From Paenibacillus catalpae (GTDB lineage: Bacteria > Bacillota > Bacilli > Paenibacillales > Paenibacillaceae): 64,000 bases of DNA. The stretch spans positions 992,001 to 1,056,000 of the forward strand of contig NZ_FOMT01000001.1 of the NCBI RefSeq assembly GCF_900112695.1, written 5' to 3'. Positions 18,030 through 26,521 of the stretch are shown here, piece by piece. Below the pieces are notes generated by a model. That model searched no databases. It saw only the letters and a list, made by a program, of their open reading frames with translations, and was not told the DNA's origin. Position 1 is the stretch's first letter. Every line of letters begins with the position of its first letter. The position numbers and the translations under genes are program-made.

Positions 18030-18774
18030 AAGGTGGATTTCGATCGTCACCGTACTGCTGGGGGTTATGCTGCTGCAATCGCATGCGTTTGCGGCCGATC
18101 CGCTCCCGAATGTGGATATCAGCATTGGTGATGGAAGCGAAGAGCCGGGAACAAGCGCTTTGTCGCTCCTGCTTCTTATTACCGTATTAAGTATAGCACC
18201 AGCGATTCTTGTACTAATGACGAGTTTTACACGAATCGTAATTGTTCTTGGATTCGTTCGGACATCGCTTGGAACACAGCAAATGCCGCCGAACCAGGTT
18301 CTCATCGGACTAGCTATGTTCCTGACCTTTTTCATTATGGCCCCGACATTCTCTCAAGTGAACGAAGTCGCTCTGCAGCCTTATCTCAAGGGTGAAATTA
18401 CGCAGACCGCAGCACTTGAGAAAGCGGCTGATCCGATGAAGAAGTTTATGATCTCGCATACCAGGGAGAAAGACTTGCTTCTGTTCCTCAATTACACGAA
18501 GACAGAGAAGCCGGAAACCTATCAGGATATTCCGATTACGGTTCTTGTCCCGGCATATGCGATTAGCGAACTGAAAACTGCATTCCAAATGGGCTTTATG
18601 ATCTTCATACCATTCCTGGTCATCGATATGATTGTGTCGAGTACGTTAATGGCGATGGGGATGATGATGCTGCCTCCGGTCATGATATCCCTGCCGTTTA
18701 AGCTATTATTATTTGTTCTGGTAGACGGGTGGTACCTGATCGTCAAATCATTGCTCTTAAGCTTTAATACGTAA
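18004..18774 (+). CDS. fliP: Flagellar export gate protein FliP
   Basis: Core of the FliPQR export channel. About 256 residues with a cleavable N-terminal signal (LLGVMLLQSHAFA) that B. subtilis FliP lacks; then the conserved transmembrane core LVLMTSFTRIVIVLGFVRTS, the near-universal MPPNQVLIGLAMFLTFF, and the C-terminal MGMMMLPPVMISLPFKLLLF. Three closely spaced ATGs exist; the first has AAGGAA at good spacing. Start overlaps the end of fliO. Confidence 0.94.
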   Translation: MMGMTMKNKRWISIVTVLLGVMLLQSHAFAADPLPNVDISIGDGSEEPGTSALSLLLLITVLSIAPAILVLMTSFTRIVIVLGFVRTSLGTQQMPPNQVLIGLAMFLTFFIMAPTFSQVNEVALQPYLKGEITQTAALEKAADPMKKFMISHTREKDLLLFLNYTKTEKPETYQDIPITVLVPAYAISELKTAFQMGFMIFIPFLVIDMIVSSTLMAMGMMMLPPVMISLPFKLLLFVLVDGWYLIVKSLLLSFNT

Positions 18775-18797
18775 CTAATGACAGGGAGGAACGTTCA

Positions 18798-19067
18798 ATG
18801 AGTGCTGATTTCATCATCGGATTGGCTGGACAGGCCATCAGTACCGTATTGAAAGCCAGCGCGCCGATGCTCGTTCTCGCTCTAGTCGTCGGATTAATCA
18901 TTAGTATTTTTCAAGCGACTACCCAAATTCAAGAGCAGACGTTAGCTTTTGTGCCTAAAATCGTAGCGGTCTTTGTATCCTTGATTATATTTGGACCTTG
19001 GATTCTGAATGTAATCGTCGATTTCACCTACAATCTGCTGAACAACTTGTATAAATACGTCGGATAG
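18798..19067 (+). CDS. fliQ: Flagellar export gate protein FliQ
   Basis: 89-residue two-helix membrane protein of the FliPQR gate. Helices at about 15-40 and 50-75, with GQAISTVLKASAPMLVLALV and the conserved FQATTQIQEQTLAFVPKIVA sequence between them. ATG after AGGGAGGAACGTTCA. It is flanked by fliP and fliR in the invariant order. Confidence 0.96.
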   Translation: MSADFIIGLAGQAISTVLKASAPMLVLALVVGLIISIFQATTQIQEQTLAFVPKIVAVFVSLIIFGPWILNVIVDFTYNLLNNLYKYVG

Positions 19068-19083
19068 GTTGTGAACGGAGATC

Positions 19084-19878
19084 ATGGATCAGATCGTGGA
19101 GTACTTCCCTATTTTTTTGCTTATTTTTTGTCGAATGACATCGTTTTTCGTCGTAGCTCCATTGTTCAACATGCGTGGTGTGCCAAGCACTTTCAAGATC
19201 GGCCTGGGCTTTTTTCTCTCTCTGATTGTCTTTATGACCTACGGATTGAAAGAGAAGTCGCTGCCGATGGACGCGGGTTATATTCTGTATATCTTCCGGG
19301 AAGTTCTGATCGGACTTCTAATGGGGTATATCGTCTATCTGTTTATGACGGTTGTACAGACGGCGGGCGCCTTAATGGATATGCAGATCGGATTTGCCAT
19401 GTCGAACGTGATTGACCCGATGACAGGTGTCTCGGCTCCGTTGCTTGGCAACTTCAAGTACATGCTTCTTATCATGGTGTTCCTGTCGGTGAACGGTCAT
19501 CATTATCTGCTGACTGGTCTGATGGACAGCTACAAATGGATGCCGCTGTCTAACGAATTGTTTAGTGCGATATACAACGGCAGTATTACCGATTTCTTAT
19601 CTCGGGCTGTAGGTAACGCCTTCCTGCTAGCGATGCAGGTTGCAGCTCCGCTTGTTATCGCCATGTTCCTGACTGACGTTGGCCTTGGCTTTCTTGCGAA
19701 GACGGCCCCTCAATATAACGTGTTTGTCATCGGGATTCCGCTGAAGCTTTTGTTGGGTCTTGGTTTACTGATCTTGCTGCTTCCGGGTGTATCCGCGATA
19801 TTCGAGAGACTGTTCGCTATTATGTTTGATAACTTGGAGCAAATGTTTGGCATCATTCAAGAAACCGAAAGCAAATAA
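19084..19878 (+). CDS. fliR: Flagellar export gate protein FliR
   Basis: Multi-pass export gate subunit, 264 residues (B. subtilis 259). Begins FPIFLLIFCRMTSFFVVAPL, includes MQIGFAMSNVIDPMTG and the late GIPLKLLLGLGLLILLLP segment, all family signatures. GGAG lies a few bases before the ATG (GAACGGAGATC). flhB starts 13 bases after the stop, with its ribosome-binding site spanning the fliR stop codon. Confidence 0.95.
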   Translation: MDQIVEYFPIFLLIFCRMTSFFVVAPLFNMRGVPSTFKIGLGFFLSLIVFMTYGLKEKSLPMDAGYILYIFREVLIGLLMGYIVYLFMTVVQTAGALMDMQIGFAMSNVIDPMTGVSAPLLGNFKYMLLIMVFLSVNGHHYLLTGLMDSYKWMPLSNELFSAIYNGSITDFLSRAVGNAFLLAMQVAAPLVIAMFLTDVGLGFLAKTAPQYNVFVIGIPLKLLLGLGLLILLLPGVSAIFERLFAIMFDNLEQMFGIIQETESK

Positions 19879-19891
19879 GGAGGCTGCAACG

Positions 19892-20989
19892 TTGAGATCT
19901 TACTACCTAGAGCTAGACTTGCAGCTGTTTAGTCAGGAAAAAACAGAAAAAGCGACACCCAAGAAAACACAGGAAGCCCGAAAGAAAGGGCAGATTGCGA
20001 AATCAAATGATTTGCCAAGCTCGATGATCCTGCTCTTTACCTTTGCGACATTTGCTGCGCTAGGCACTTACTATAAGACGCGGATCATGAGCGTATTCCA
20101 GGAGTTGTTCGAAAATTGGCTGACGATGGATGTAACGGTAGCGAACATTATGCCGCTGTTTAGCAAGCTTGCGGTAGATATGCTGATGTTCCTGGCACCA
20201 ATCTTCGCCATCGTAGTGATTGTTGCCATACTCGGCAATGTCATGCAGTTCGGATTTCTGCTGACAGGTGAACCGCTAAAGCTGAAGTTCACAAAGTTAA
20301 ACCCCATTAACGGCTTTAAGCAGATATTTTCCATGCGTTCTTTGGTGGAATTTCTGAAAAGCATAACCAAACTCTTGATCATCGGATTTCTTGTTTATCA
20401 GGCAATTTGGAGCGATTGGGACAAAATTCTGGTCCTATCCAGTCTATCGATTCAACAAATCTTTCAATTTACTGCAGGACTTACAATTAAACTTGGTCTG
20501 GAAACAGGTGCTGTGCTTGTCGTATTGGCTTTCGCCGATTACATGTATCAGCGGTATGAACATGCGAAGAGCCTGAGGATGTCCAAGCAGGACATCAAAG
20601 ACGAGTACAAGAAGTCGGAAGGCGATCCTCTCATCAAAGGTAAAATCCGTGAAAGGCAGCGCCGGATGGCGATGCAGCGGATGATGCAGGAAGTGCCTAA
20701 AGCCGACGTCGTTATAACGAACCCGACTCACTTTGCGATTGCCTTGCAATATGATGCTGCCAAGATGGAGGCACCACTCATCATTGCCAAAGGGATGGAT
20801 CATGTCGCGCTCCGTATTCGGGAGGTTGCCAAGGAACACGGCGTTGTAATGATGGAAAATAAACCGCTGGCCAGAGCTTTATACGATCGGGCCGATATTG
20901 GGGATTCGATTCCCGCCGATTTGTTCCAAGCTGTGGCGGAAGTATTGGCGGCTGTTTATAAAATGAAAGGCCGAGTTCGATCATCATAA
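19892..20989 (+). CDS. flhB: Flagellar export specificity switch protein FlhB
   Basis: Controls the switch from hook to filament export. 365 residues: four transmembrane helices in the N-terminal half, the KTEKATPKKTQEARKKGQIA N-terminus, and a cytoplasmic domain with the autocleavage motif NPTH at about 277-280, preceded by EVPKADVVIT. TTG start with a perfect AAGGAGG at 8-base spacing; this start gives a B. subtilis-like N-terminus. An ATG far upstream lies inside fliR and is not used. Confidence 0.95.
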   Translation: MRSYYLELDLQLFSQEKTEKATPKKTQEARKKGQIAKSNDLPSSMILLFTFATFAALGTYYKTRIMSVFQELFENWLTMDVTVANIMPLFSKLAVDMLMFLAPIFAIVVIVAILGNVMQFGFLLTGEPLKLKFTKLNPINGFKQIFSMRSLVEFLKSITKLLIIGFLVYQAIWSDWDKILVLSSLSIQQIFQFTAGLTIKLGLETGAVLVVLAFADYMYQRYEHAKSLRMSKQDIKDEYKKSEGDPLIKGKIRERQRRMAMQRMMQEVPKADVVITNPTHFAIALQYDAAKMEAPLIIAKGMDHVALRIREVAKEHGVVMMENKPLARALYDRADIGDSIPADLFQAVAEVLAAVYKMKGRVRSS

Positions 20990-21011
20990 CTGAAAGGGAG
21001 AAGACAACATC

Positions 21012-23045
21012 ATGAAAGTAAAAGATATTGCTATCTTAGCTGGGATTATCGGCATCGTACTCATGATGGTCATCCCCATTCCTCACGTACTTCTAGATAT
21101 TTTGCTCATTCTGAACATTTCGATCGCGCTCATGATCCTGCTGATTGCGATGAATACGAAGGAAGCTCTCGATTTCTCCATCTTCCCTGCCATTCTGCTT
21201 GTCACGACTTTATTCCGCCTGGCGCTAAACGTATCGACAACTCGTAATATTTTGTCGCATGGCTACGCTGGTGAAGTTGTACAAACATTTGGGACCTGGG
21301 TTGGCGGCGGGGAAATCGCGATTGGCTTCATCGTCTTCCTCATTCTGGTCGTTGTCCAGTTCATCGTTATTACGAAAGGTTCGGAACGGGTAGCGGAGGT
21401 TGCAGCCAGATTTACACTCGACGCGATGCCCGGCAAGCAAATGAGTATTGATGCCGACCTGAACGCAGGACTGATTAATGAACAGCAGGCGCGCGAGCGC
21501 CGCTCGAAAATAGAAAGAGAAGCGGATTTTTACGGCTCGATGGACGGTGCGAGTAAATTCGTCAAAGGCGATGCGATCGCTTCTATTATTATATTGCTGA
21601 TCAACTTGATTGGCGGTTTTATTATCGGAATGGCTATTCACGGATATAGCTTCCAGGATGCGCTACAAACGTATTCGATCCTGACGATTGGTGACGGTCT
21701 GGTCAGCCAGATTCCAGCCTTGTTAATCTCTACGGCTGCCGGCTTAATTGTAACCCGCGCAGCATCGGATGGTAACTTCGCACAAGATGTGACGCAGCAG
21801 CTGCTCAAATATCCGAAGCTCCTATATATCGTTGCGGGGACCGTAATGCTGCTTGGTTTATTTACGCCAATCGGTATTATGCGTACGTTGCCGTTTGCCG
21901 CTATCCTGGTGTTTGGTGCATGGAAGATGCAGCAATCTATTGCAAAGCAAATGCAGCAGGAAGAGCTTATGGAAGAAGAGCAGCAAATCGAAGAGGTACG
22001 CAGTCCCGAAAGTGTTATCAGCCTGCTTCAGGTAGATCCAATCGAGTTCGAATTTGGATATGGCCTGATTCCGCTGGCGGATACGCAGCAGGGAGGAGAT
22101 TTGCTCGACAGGATTATTATGATCCGGAGACAATGTGCCCTGGAGCTTGGTCTTGTCGTTCCGGTCATTCGGATCCGCGATAACATCCAGCTTAAGCCTA
22201 ATGAATACGTCATTAAGATTAAAGGCAATATCGTAGCCCGCGGCGAGCTACTGCTCAACCATTATCTCGCCATGAGCCCTGGATTCGAGGACGAGTCCGT
22301 CATCGGGATCGAGACCACAGAACCGGCATTTGGGTTACCGGCAATCTGGATTGATGAGCAAATGAAAGAAAGGGCGGAAATCTCAGGATACACGGTTGTT
22401 GATCCTCCTTCTGTTGTAGCGACCCATTTGACAGAAGTCATTAAACGTCATGCGCATGAACTGATTGGCCGCCAGGAGACAAAGGCTTTGGTAGAAAACG
22501 TGAAAGAAGCGTACCCGGCTCTTATCGAAGAACTTATTCCTTCTATATTAACAATTGGCGACTTGCAAAAAGTATTGGCAAAGCTCTTGCGGGAGAAGGT
22601 TTCGATCCGGGATCTCGTTACGATCTTCGAATCTCTTGCGGATCAGGCTCATTATACGAAGGACCCTGATATTCTAACGGAATATGCTCGTCAAGCTTTA
22701 TCGAGACAAATTACCCAGCAGTTTACTTCTACGGGCAATATGCTGAAGGTGATTACCGTTGGTCCTTCTTTAGAGAAGAAGATTGCCGAGTCCGTTCAGC
22801 AGACGGATCAGGGCAGTTATATTGCTCTCGACCCGGTTGCTACCCAACAAATCTATCAGAAGCTCAATGAGCAAGTATCGCGCCAAATTCAATCAGGCCA
22901 GCAGCCAGTGGTACTGACTTCGCCTACCATTCGCATGTATCTGAGACAAATTGTTGAGCGGACCATGCAGGATATACCGGTGTTATCATACAGTGAGCTT
23001 GAGCCTAACATTGAAGTGCAGAGCGTAGGGGTGGTGAATTTATGA
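21012..23045 (+). CDS. flhA: Flagellar export gate protein FlhA
   Basis: FHIPEP-family export gate protein, 677 residues. Eight membrane helices in the first 330 residues, with FPAILLVTTLFRLALNVSTT and the FHIPEP-loop equivalents DAMPGKQMSIDADLNAGLI; the cytoplasmic ring domain binds chaperone-substrate complexes and FliJ. ATG after AAAGGGAG. The stop overlaps flhF (ATGA). Confidence 0.96.
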   Translation: MKVKDIAILAGIIGIVLMMVIPIPHVLLDILLILNISIALMILLIAMNTKEALDFSIFPAILLVTTLFRLALNVSTTRNILSHGYAGEVVQTFGTWVGGGEIAIGFIVFLILVVVQFIVITKGSERVAEVAARFTLDAMPGKQMSIDADLNAGLINEQQARERRSKIEREADFYGSMDGASKFVKGDAIASIIILLINLIGGFIIGMAIHGYSFQDALQTYSILTIGDGLVSQIPALLISTAAGLIVTRAASDGNFAQDVTQQLLKYPKLLYIVAGTVMLLGLFTPIGIMRTLPFAAILVFGAWKMQQSIAKQMQQEELMEEEQQIEEVRSPESVISLLQVDPIEFEFGYGLIPLADTQQGGDLLDRIIMIRRQCALELGLVVPVIRIRDNIQLKPNEYVIKIKGNIVARGELLLNHYLAMSPGFEDESVIGIETTEPAFGLPAIWIDEQMKERAEISGYTVVDPPSVVATHLTEVIKRHAHELIGRQETKALVENVKEAYPALIEELIPSILTIGDLQKVLAKLLREKVSIRDLVTIFESLADQAHYTKDPDILTEYARQALSRQITQQFTSTGNMLKVITVGPSLEKKIAESVQQTDQGSYIALDPVATQQIYQKLNEQVSRQIQSGQQPVVLTSPTIRMYLRQIVERTMQDIPVLSYSELEPNIEVQSVGVVNL

Positions 23046-24277
23046 GAGTGAAACGTTATGTGGTAAACGCTTTGCCTGAAGCTTTACCGATGATTCGAAG
23101 CGAGCTTGGTAAAGATGCAGTCATTCTGAATACAAAGGAAGTCCGGATCGGCGGATTTATGGGGATGTTCCGGAAGAAGAAGATGGAAGTAATCGCAGCC
23201 ATTGAATCCGGCGCAGCTGCTCCTGCAGCGGCATCCGAGCCAAAGAAGGCAGCTGCTGATGTACAGCGAGTCGTTCATGCCATTCAAGAGTCGAAGAGAC
23301 AAGCGGCAACGGCGGTTCTGGAGCCACCGCTTCCTGCTGCTCCGGTACAGGCTCCTCCGGCAGTGCCGGTTGCGCCTCCGTCCCTTGCGAATAATCGCAT
23401 TAACGAGGACTTGCTGGAAGAGATCCGTTTTATCAAGCAGTCTTTGAAGCAGCTGTCGATGCACAAACCAGAGGATGCAAGACCGCTTGTCATCCAAGCC
23501 CTGTACGGGCGGTTGATTCAGCAGGAGGTTGAACCTGAGCTCATTGACCGGTTGATAGATTCGATGAACGGGAAGCTGGCAGACCGTCAGGAAGAACCGA
23601 ATGCTGCGGCCGTGTGGACAATTGCCCGTGAGCTGCTGATTGAATGGCTTGCGCCATACAGCAACCATTCCATTAATGAATCGGCAAGAATCGTCCATTT
23701 TGTTGGACCGACAGGTGTGGGCAAGACAACAACCATTGCTAAGCTGGCGGCAGGGCAATCGATCAAATACGGCAGGCAGGTAGGTTTGATTACCTCGGAT
23801 ACTTACCGGATTGCGGCGGTTGATCAGCTTAGGACGTATGCGAATATCCTGAACGTTCCGATGGAAGTGGTATTCTCGCCGATGGATCTGCCCAAAGCAT
23901 TCAAGCAGCTGGAAGACCGTGAATTGATCTATATGGATACGGCTGGCCGGAATTTCCGCAATGAGCTTCATGTCTCGGAAGTAAACAGCCTTCTTCAGTC
24001 CAATGATCAGAGTGAAACGGTACTTGTACTCAGCCTCACCGGCAAGACGAAGGATATGATGGCGGTTGCCGATAACTTTGTGAAGTATGGGGTTCGGAAG
24101 GTACTGTTTACGAAGCTGGATGAGACATCCGTTTACGGTTCGATCTTAAATCTAGCTTTGCAATATGAATTGCAGCCTGTATTCATTGCAAGCGGTCAGA
24201 CGGTGCCTGATGATATTGGCCCGTTTGACGCGGAGCGTTACATCGATGCACTGCTGGGGGCTCCTGCCGATGAATGA
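23042..24277 (+). CDS. flhF: Flagellar placement GTPase FlhF (SRP-type)
   Basis: Signal recognition particle-like GTPase that sets where and how many flagella are built. 411 residues: an N-terminal basic/Ala-Pro-rich region (residues 1-115), the N domain, then the G domain with Walker A GPTGVGKT at about 221-228, TSDTYRIAAVDQL, DTAGRN and TKLDETS. Its partner FlhG follows and overlaps it by 8 bases; FlhG stimulates the FlhF dimer GTPase. Confidence 0.96.
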   Translation: MRVKRYVVNALPEALPMIRSELGKDAVILNTKEVRIGGFMGMFRKKKMEVIAAIESGAAAPAAASEPKKAAADVQRVVHAIQESKRQAATAVLEPPLPAAPVQAPPAVPVAPPSLANNRINEDLLEEIRFIKQSLKQLSMHKPEDARPLVIQALYGRLIQQEVEPELIDRLIDSMNGKLADRQEEPNAAAVWTIARELLIEWLAPYSNHSINESARIVHFVGPTGVGKTTTIAKLAAGQSIKYGRQVGLITSDTYRIAAVDQLRTYANILNVPMEVVFSPMDLPKAFKQLEDRELIYMDTAGRNFRNELHVSEVNSLLQSNDQSETVLVLSLTGKTKDMMAVADNFVKYGVRKVLFTKLDETSVYGSILNLALQYELQPVFIASGQTVPDDIGPFDAERYIDALLGAPADE

Positions 24278-25142
24278 TCAAGCGGAGGCGCTGCGCAACA
24301 TGGTAAAGATGAGGATGGGACAGGATACTGCCCGTCCTACCCGCATCGTGACGATCACGAGCGGGAAGGGAGGAGTTGGAAAATCCAACTTCAGCTTGAA
24401 CTTTGCCATATCGCTACAACGCCTGGGGAAAAAAGTACTCGTATTTGATGCCGATATCGGAATGGCAAATATCGATGTTCTGATGGGGGTAACCTCCGCC
24501 TATCATCTCTATCATCTGTTCAAGCAGGATAAGACAATCTGGGATATTATTCAGATCGGGCCATCAGGCGTGCATTTTATCGCGGGCGGCTCGGGGTTTC
24601 AGGACCTGCTGGAATTATCGTCAGAGCAGCTCGACTGGTTCTCGGAACAAATAGGCAAGCTTCAGGGGGAGTATGATTACATCCTCTTTGATACCGGAGC
24701 GGGATTGTCCAAGGAAACGGTCAAATTTATATCAGCAGCAGAAGAAACCATTGTCGTAACAACACCAGAGCCTACTGCCATTACGGATGCTTATGCTCTA
24801 GTGAAAATGGTCAAGTCTATGGGCATTAATGCAGCCTTTAAGCTGATCATTAACCGCGCAACAGATCGCAAGGAAGGCATCCAGACAGCGGACAAAATTA
24901 ATCTTGTTGCCAGAAGATTCCTTCAGGCAGAGCTTCCGACATTAGGCGTTATTCTGGATGATCCGAATGTCACCAAGGCTGTGAAGCGCCAGACGCCGTT
25001 TACGGTTGCCTATCCTGTAAGCGATGCGTCAAGGGGGATTGAGGAAATTGCACGCCGATACTTGGAGATGTCCATTCCGGAACAAACCACCGCAGCGGGA
25101 GTAAGAGGTTTCATACATAAGATGTTTAGGTTATCCCGGTAG
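24270..25142 (+). CDS. flhG: Flagellar number regulator FlhG (MinD-like ATPase)
   Basis: ParA/MinD-type ATPase, 290 residues. The N-terminal DQAEALRNMVKM helix is the FlhF-activating motif; the deviant Walker A TSGKGGVGKSN follows, with DADIGMANIDVLMG and FDTGAGLSKE. The C-terminal basic amphipathic helix (FIHKMFRLSR) would target the membrane. ATG within the last codons of flhF; a start further upstream would lie deep inside flhF. Confidence 0.94.
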   Translation: MNDQAEALRNMVKMRMGQDTARPTRIVTITSGKGGVGKSNFSLNFAISLQRLGKKVLVFDADIGMANIDVLMGVTSAYHLYHLFKQDKTIWDIIQIGPSGVHFIAGGSGFQDLLELSSEQLDWFSEQIGKLQGEYDYILFDTGAGLSKETVKFISAAEETIVVTTPEPTAITDAYALVKMVKSMGINAAFKLIINRATDRKEGIQTADKINLVARRFLQAELPTLGVILDDPNVTKAVKRQTPFTVAYPVSDASRGIEEIARRYLEMSIPEQTTAAGVRGFIHKMFRLSR

Positions 25143-25170
25143 TTATTCGTACATAAGAGGGGGGAACAGG

Positions 25171-26484
25171 ATGACTCCTTATCGCGTGCTGGTCGTGGAC
25201 GACTCGCCTTTCATGAGAAAAATATTTAGCGATTTGATCGTACAAGACCCCCAATTTACGATTGTGGCAACAGCCTGTAACGGTCTAGAAGCCGTAGAGG
25301 CAGTGAAGAAGTGGAAGCCCGATGCTGTAACCCTTGATCTTGAGATGCCAGAACTGAATGGAATAGGCGCCTTGCAGCGCATCATGAGAGAACAGCCTAC
25401 TCCGGTTATTATGCTGTCTGGCATCAGCGAGGAAAACACAAGAGAAACCATCAAGGCACTTCAGTTCGGAGCGTTTGACTTTATCCGCAAGCCGATGGGG
25501 GCATTCTCCAATGATATTGTCCGAGTCGGCGAACTGCTGCTTGAAAAGCTTAGAATTGCTGTCCTGATGAGAAGGTATACGGTTCCTGTCGGATTGACGG
25601 AGGAGCGTAATGGTTCTGAGAAGCCAGGCAAACCAGAACGGCCGCAGCTGGTAAAGCAGGTTACGCCGGCTGAAGAGCAGAGTAACCGAAAGCGGGGGCT
25701 TCGGCAGCCCGAGCAGCAGGCGGAGACGAGAAATTCCGCAGCTTTGGTGTCAATGCCGGATAAGAAAGCTTCAACTGGCGTAAAGAAGCCGGATAAAAAG
25801 CCTCCCGGTGATATCAGACCTATCGGGTTAGCACCAGTAGCGGCGGCGCTGGAGGACAATTTGGGACAAAAGCGGCCGAAGCAGAAATCTGATGCTGGCG
25901 ACAGCTTTGATCACGTCATTGCCATTGGAACGTCTACGGGCGGACCTCGTGCTCTGCATGAGGTGATTACATCGCTTCCGTCCCGGTTGACTGCTCCGGT
26001 ACTGGTCGTCCAGCATATGCCGCCAAAGTTTACAAAGTCGCTTGCTCAGCGTCTGGACAGCTTTAGTGAACTGGAAGTTGTGGAAGCGGAGCAAGGAGAC
26101 CGGTTGAAGGCAGGGGTTGTATACATAGCACCCGGGGGACATCACATGGAGCTGGCAAAGGATCAGAGCGGCTATTATGTTCAGCTTACCCAGAAGCCGC
26201 CGCGGAATGGACACCGTCCATCCGTTGATGTCCTGTTTGAATCGTTAACCCCGTTTGATGAGCTTAAACGTCATGCCGTCATTATGACGGGAATGGGAAG
26301 CGACGGAGCCAAAGGGATGAAGGCTCTGGTCGACAGCGGCGCGGATTCGGCAATCGCCGAATCGGAACAGACCTGCGTCGTTTACGGAATGCCACGCAGC
26401 GCGATAGAGAGCGGCTGCGTGAAGACGGTACTGCCTTTGCAGCAGATTGCTGCCGAGCTGCAGCACGCGGTTTTGAAAGGATAA
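25171..26484 (+). CDS. cheB: Chemotaxis methylesterase/glutamine deamidase CheB
   Basis: Removes methyl groups from chemoreceptors and deamidates them. 437 residues: a receiver domain with phosphoacceptor Asp56 (LDLEMPELNG), an 85-residue Lys/Pro/Gln-rich linker, and the catalytic domain with Ser255 (GTSTGGP), His282 (VQHMPP) and Asp378 (MTGMGSDGA) as the predicted triad. The linker makes it about 80 residues longer than B. subtilis CheB. ATG after GAGGGGGG. Confidence 0.95.
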   Translation: MTPYRVLVVDDSPFMRKIFSDLIVQDPQFTIVATACNGLEAVEAVKKWKPDAVTLDLEMPELNGIGALQRIMREQPTPVIMLSGISEENTRETIKALQFGAFDFIRKPMGAFSNDIVRVGELLLEKLRIAVLMRRYTVPVGLTEERNGSEKPGKPERPQLVKQVTPAEEQSNRKRGLRQPEQQAETRNSAALVSMPDKKASTGVKKPDKKPPGDIRPIGLAPVAAALEDNLGQKRPKQKSDAGDSFDHVIAIGTSTGGPRALHEVITSLPSRLTAPVLVVQHMPPKFTKSLAQRLDSFSELEVVEAEQGDRLKAGVVYIAPGGHHMELAKDQSGYYVQLTQKPPRNGHRPSVDVLFESLTPFDELKRHAVIMTGMGSDGAKGMKALVDSGADSAIAESEQTCVVYGMPRSAIESGCVKTVLPLQQIAAELQHAVLKG

Positions 26485-26521
26485 TAGATCATATAAAAGT
26501 CCTATCAGGAGGTGCGACAAA

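Noticed and set aside
23084-23971. 295-codon minus-strand frame opposite flhF
   Set aside because: Composition is Arg/Cys/Leu-rich as expected of an antisense shadow; flhF is clearly coding and no promoter or ribosome-binding site supports the other strand.
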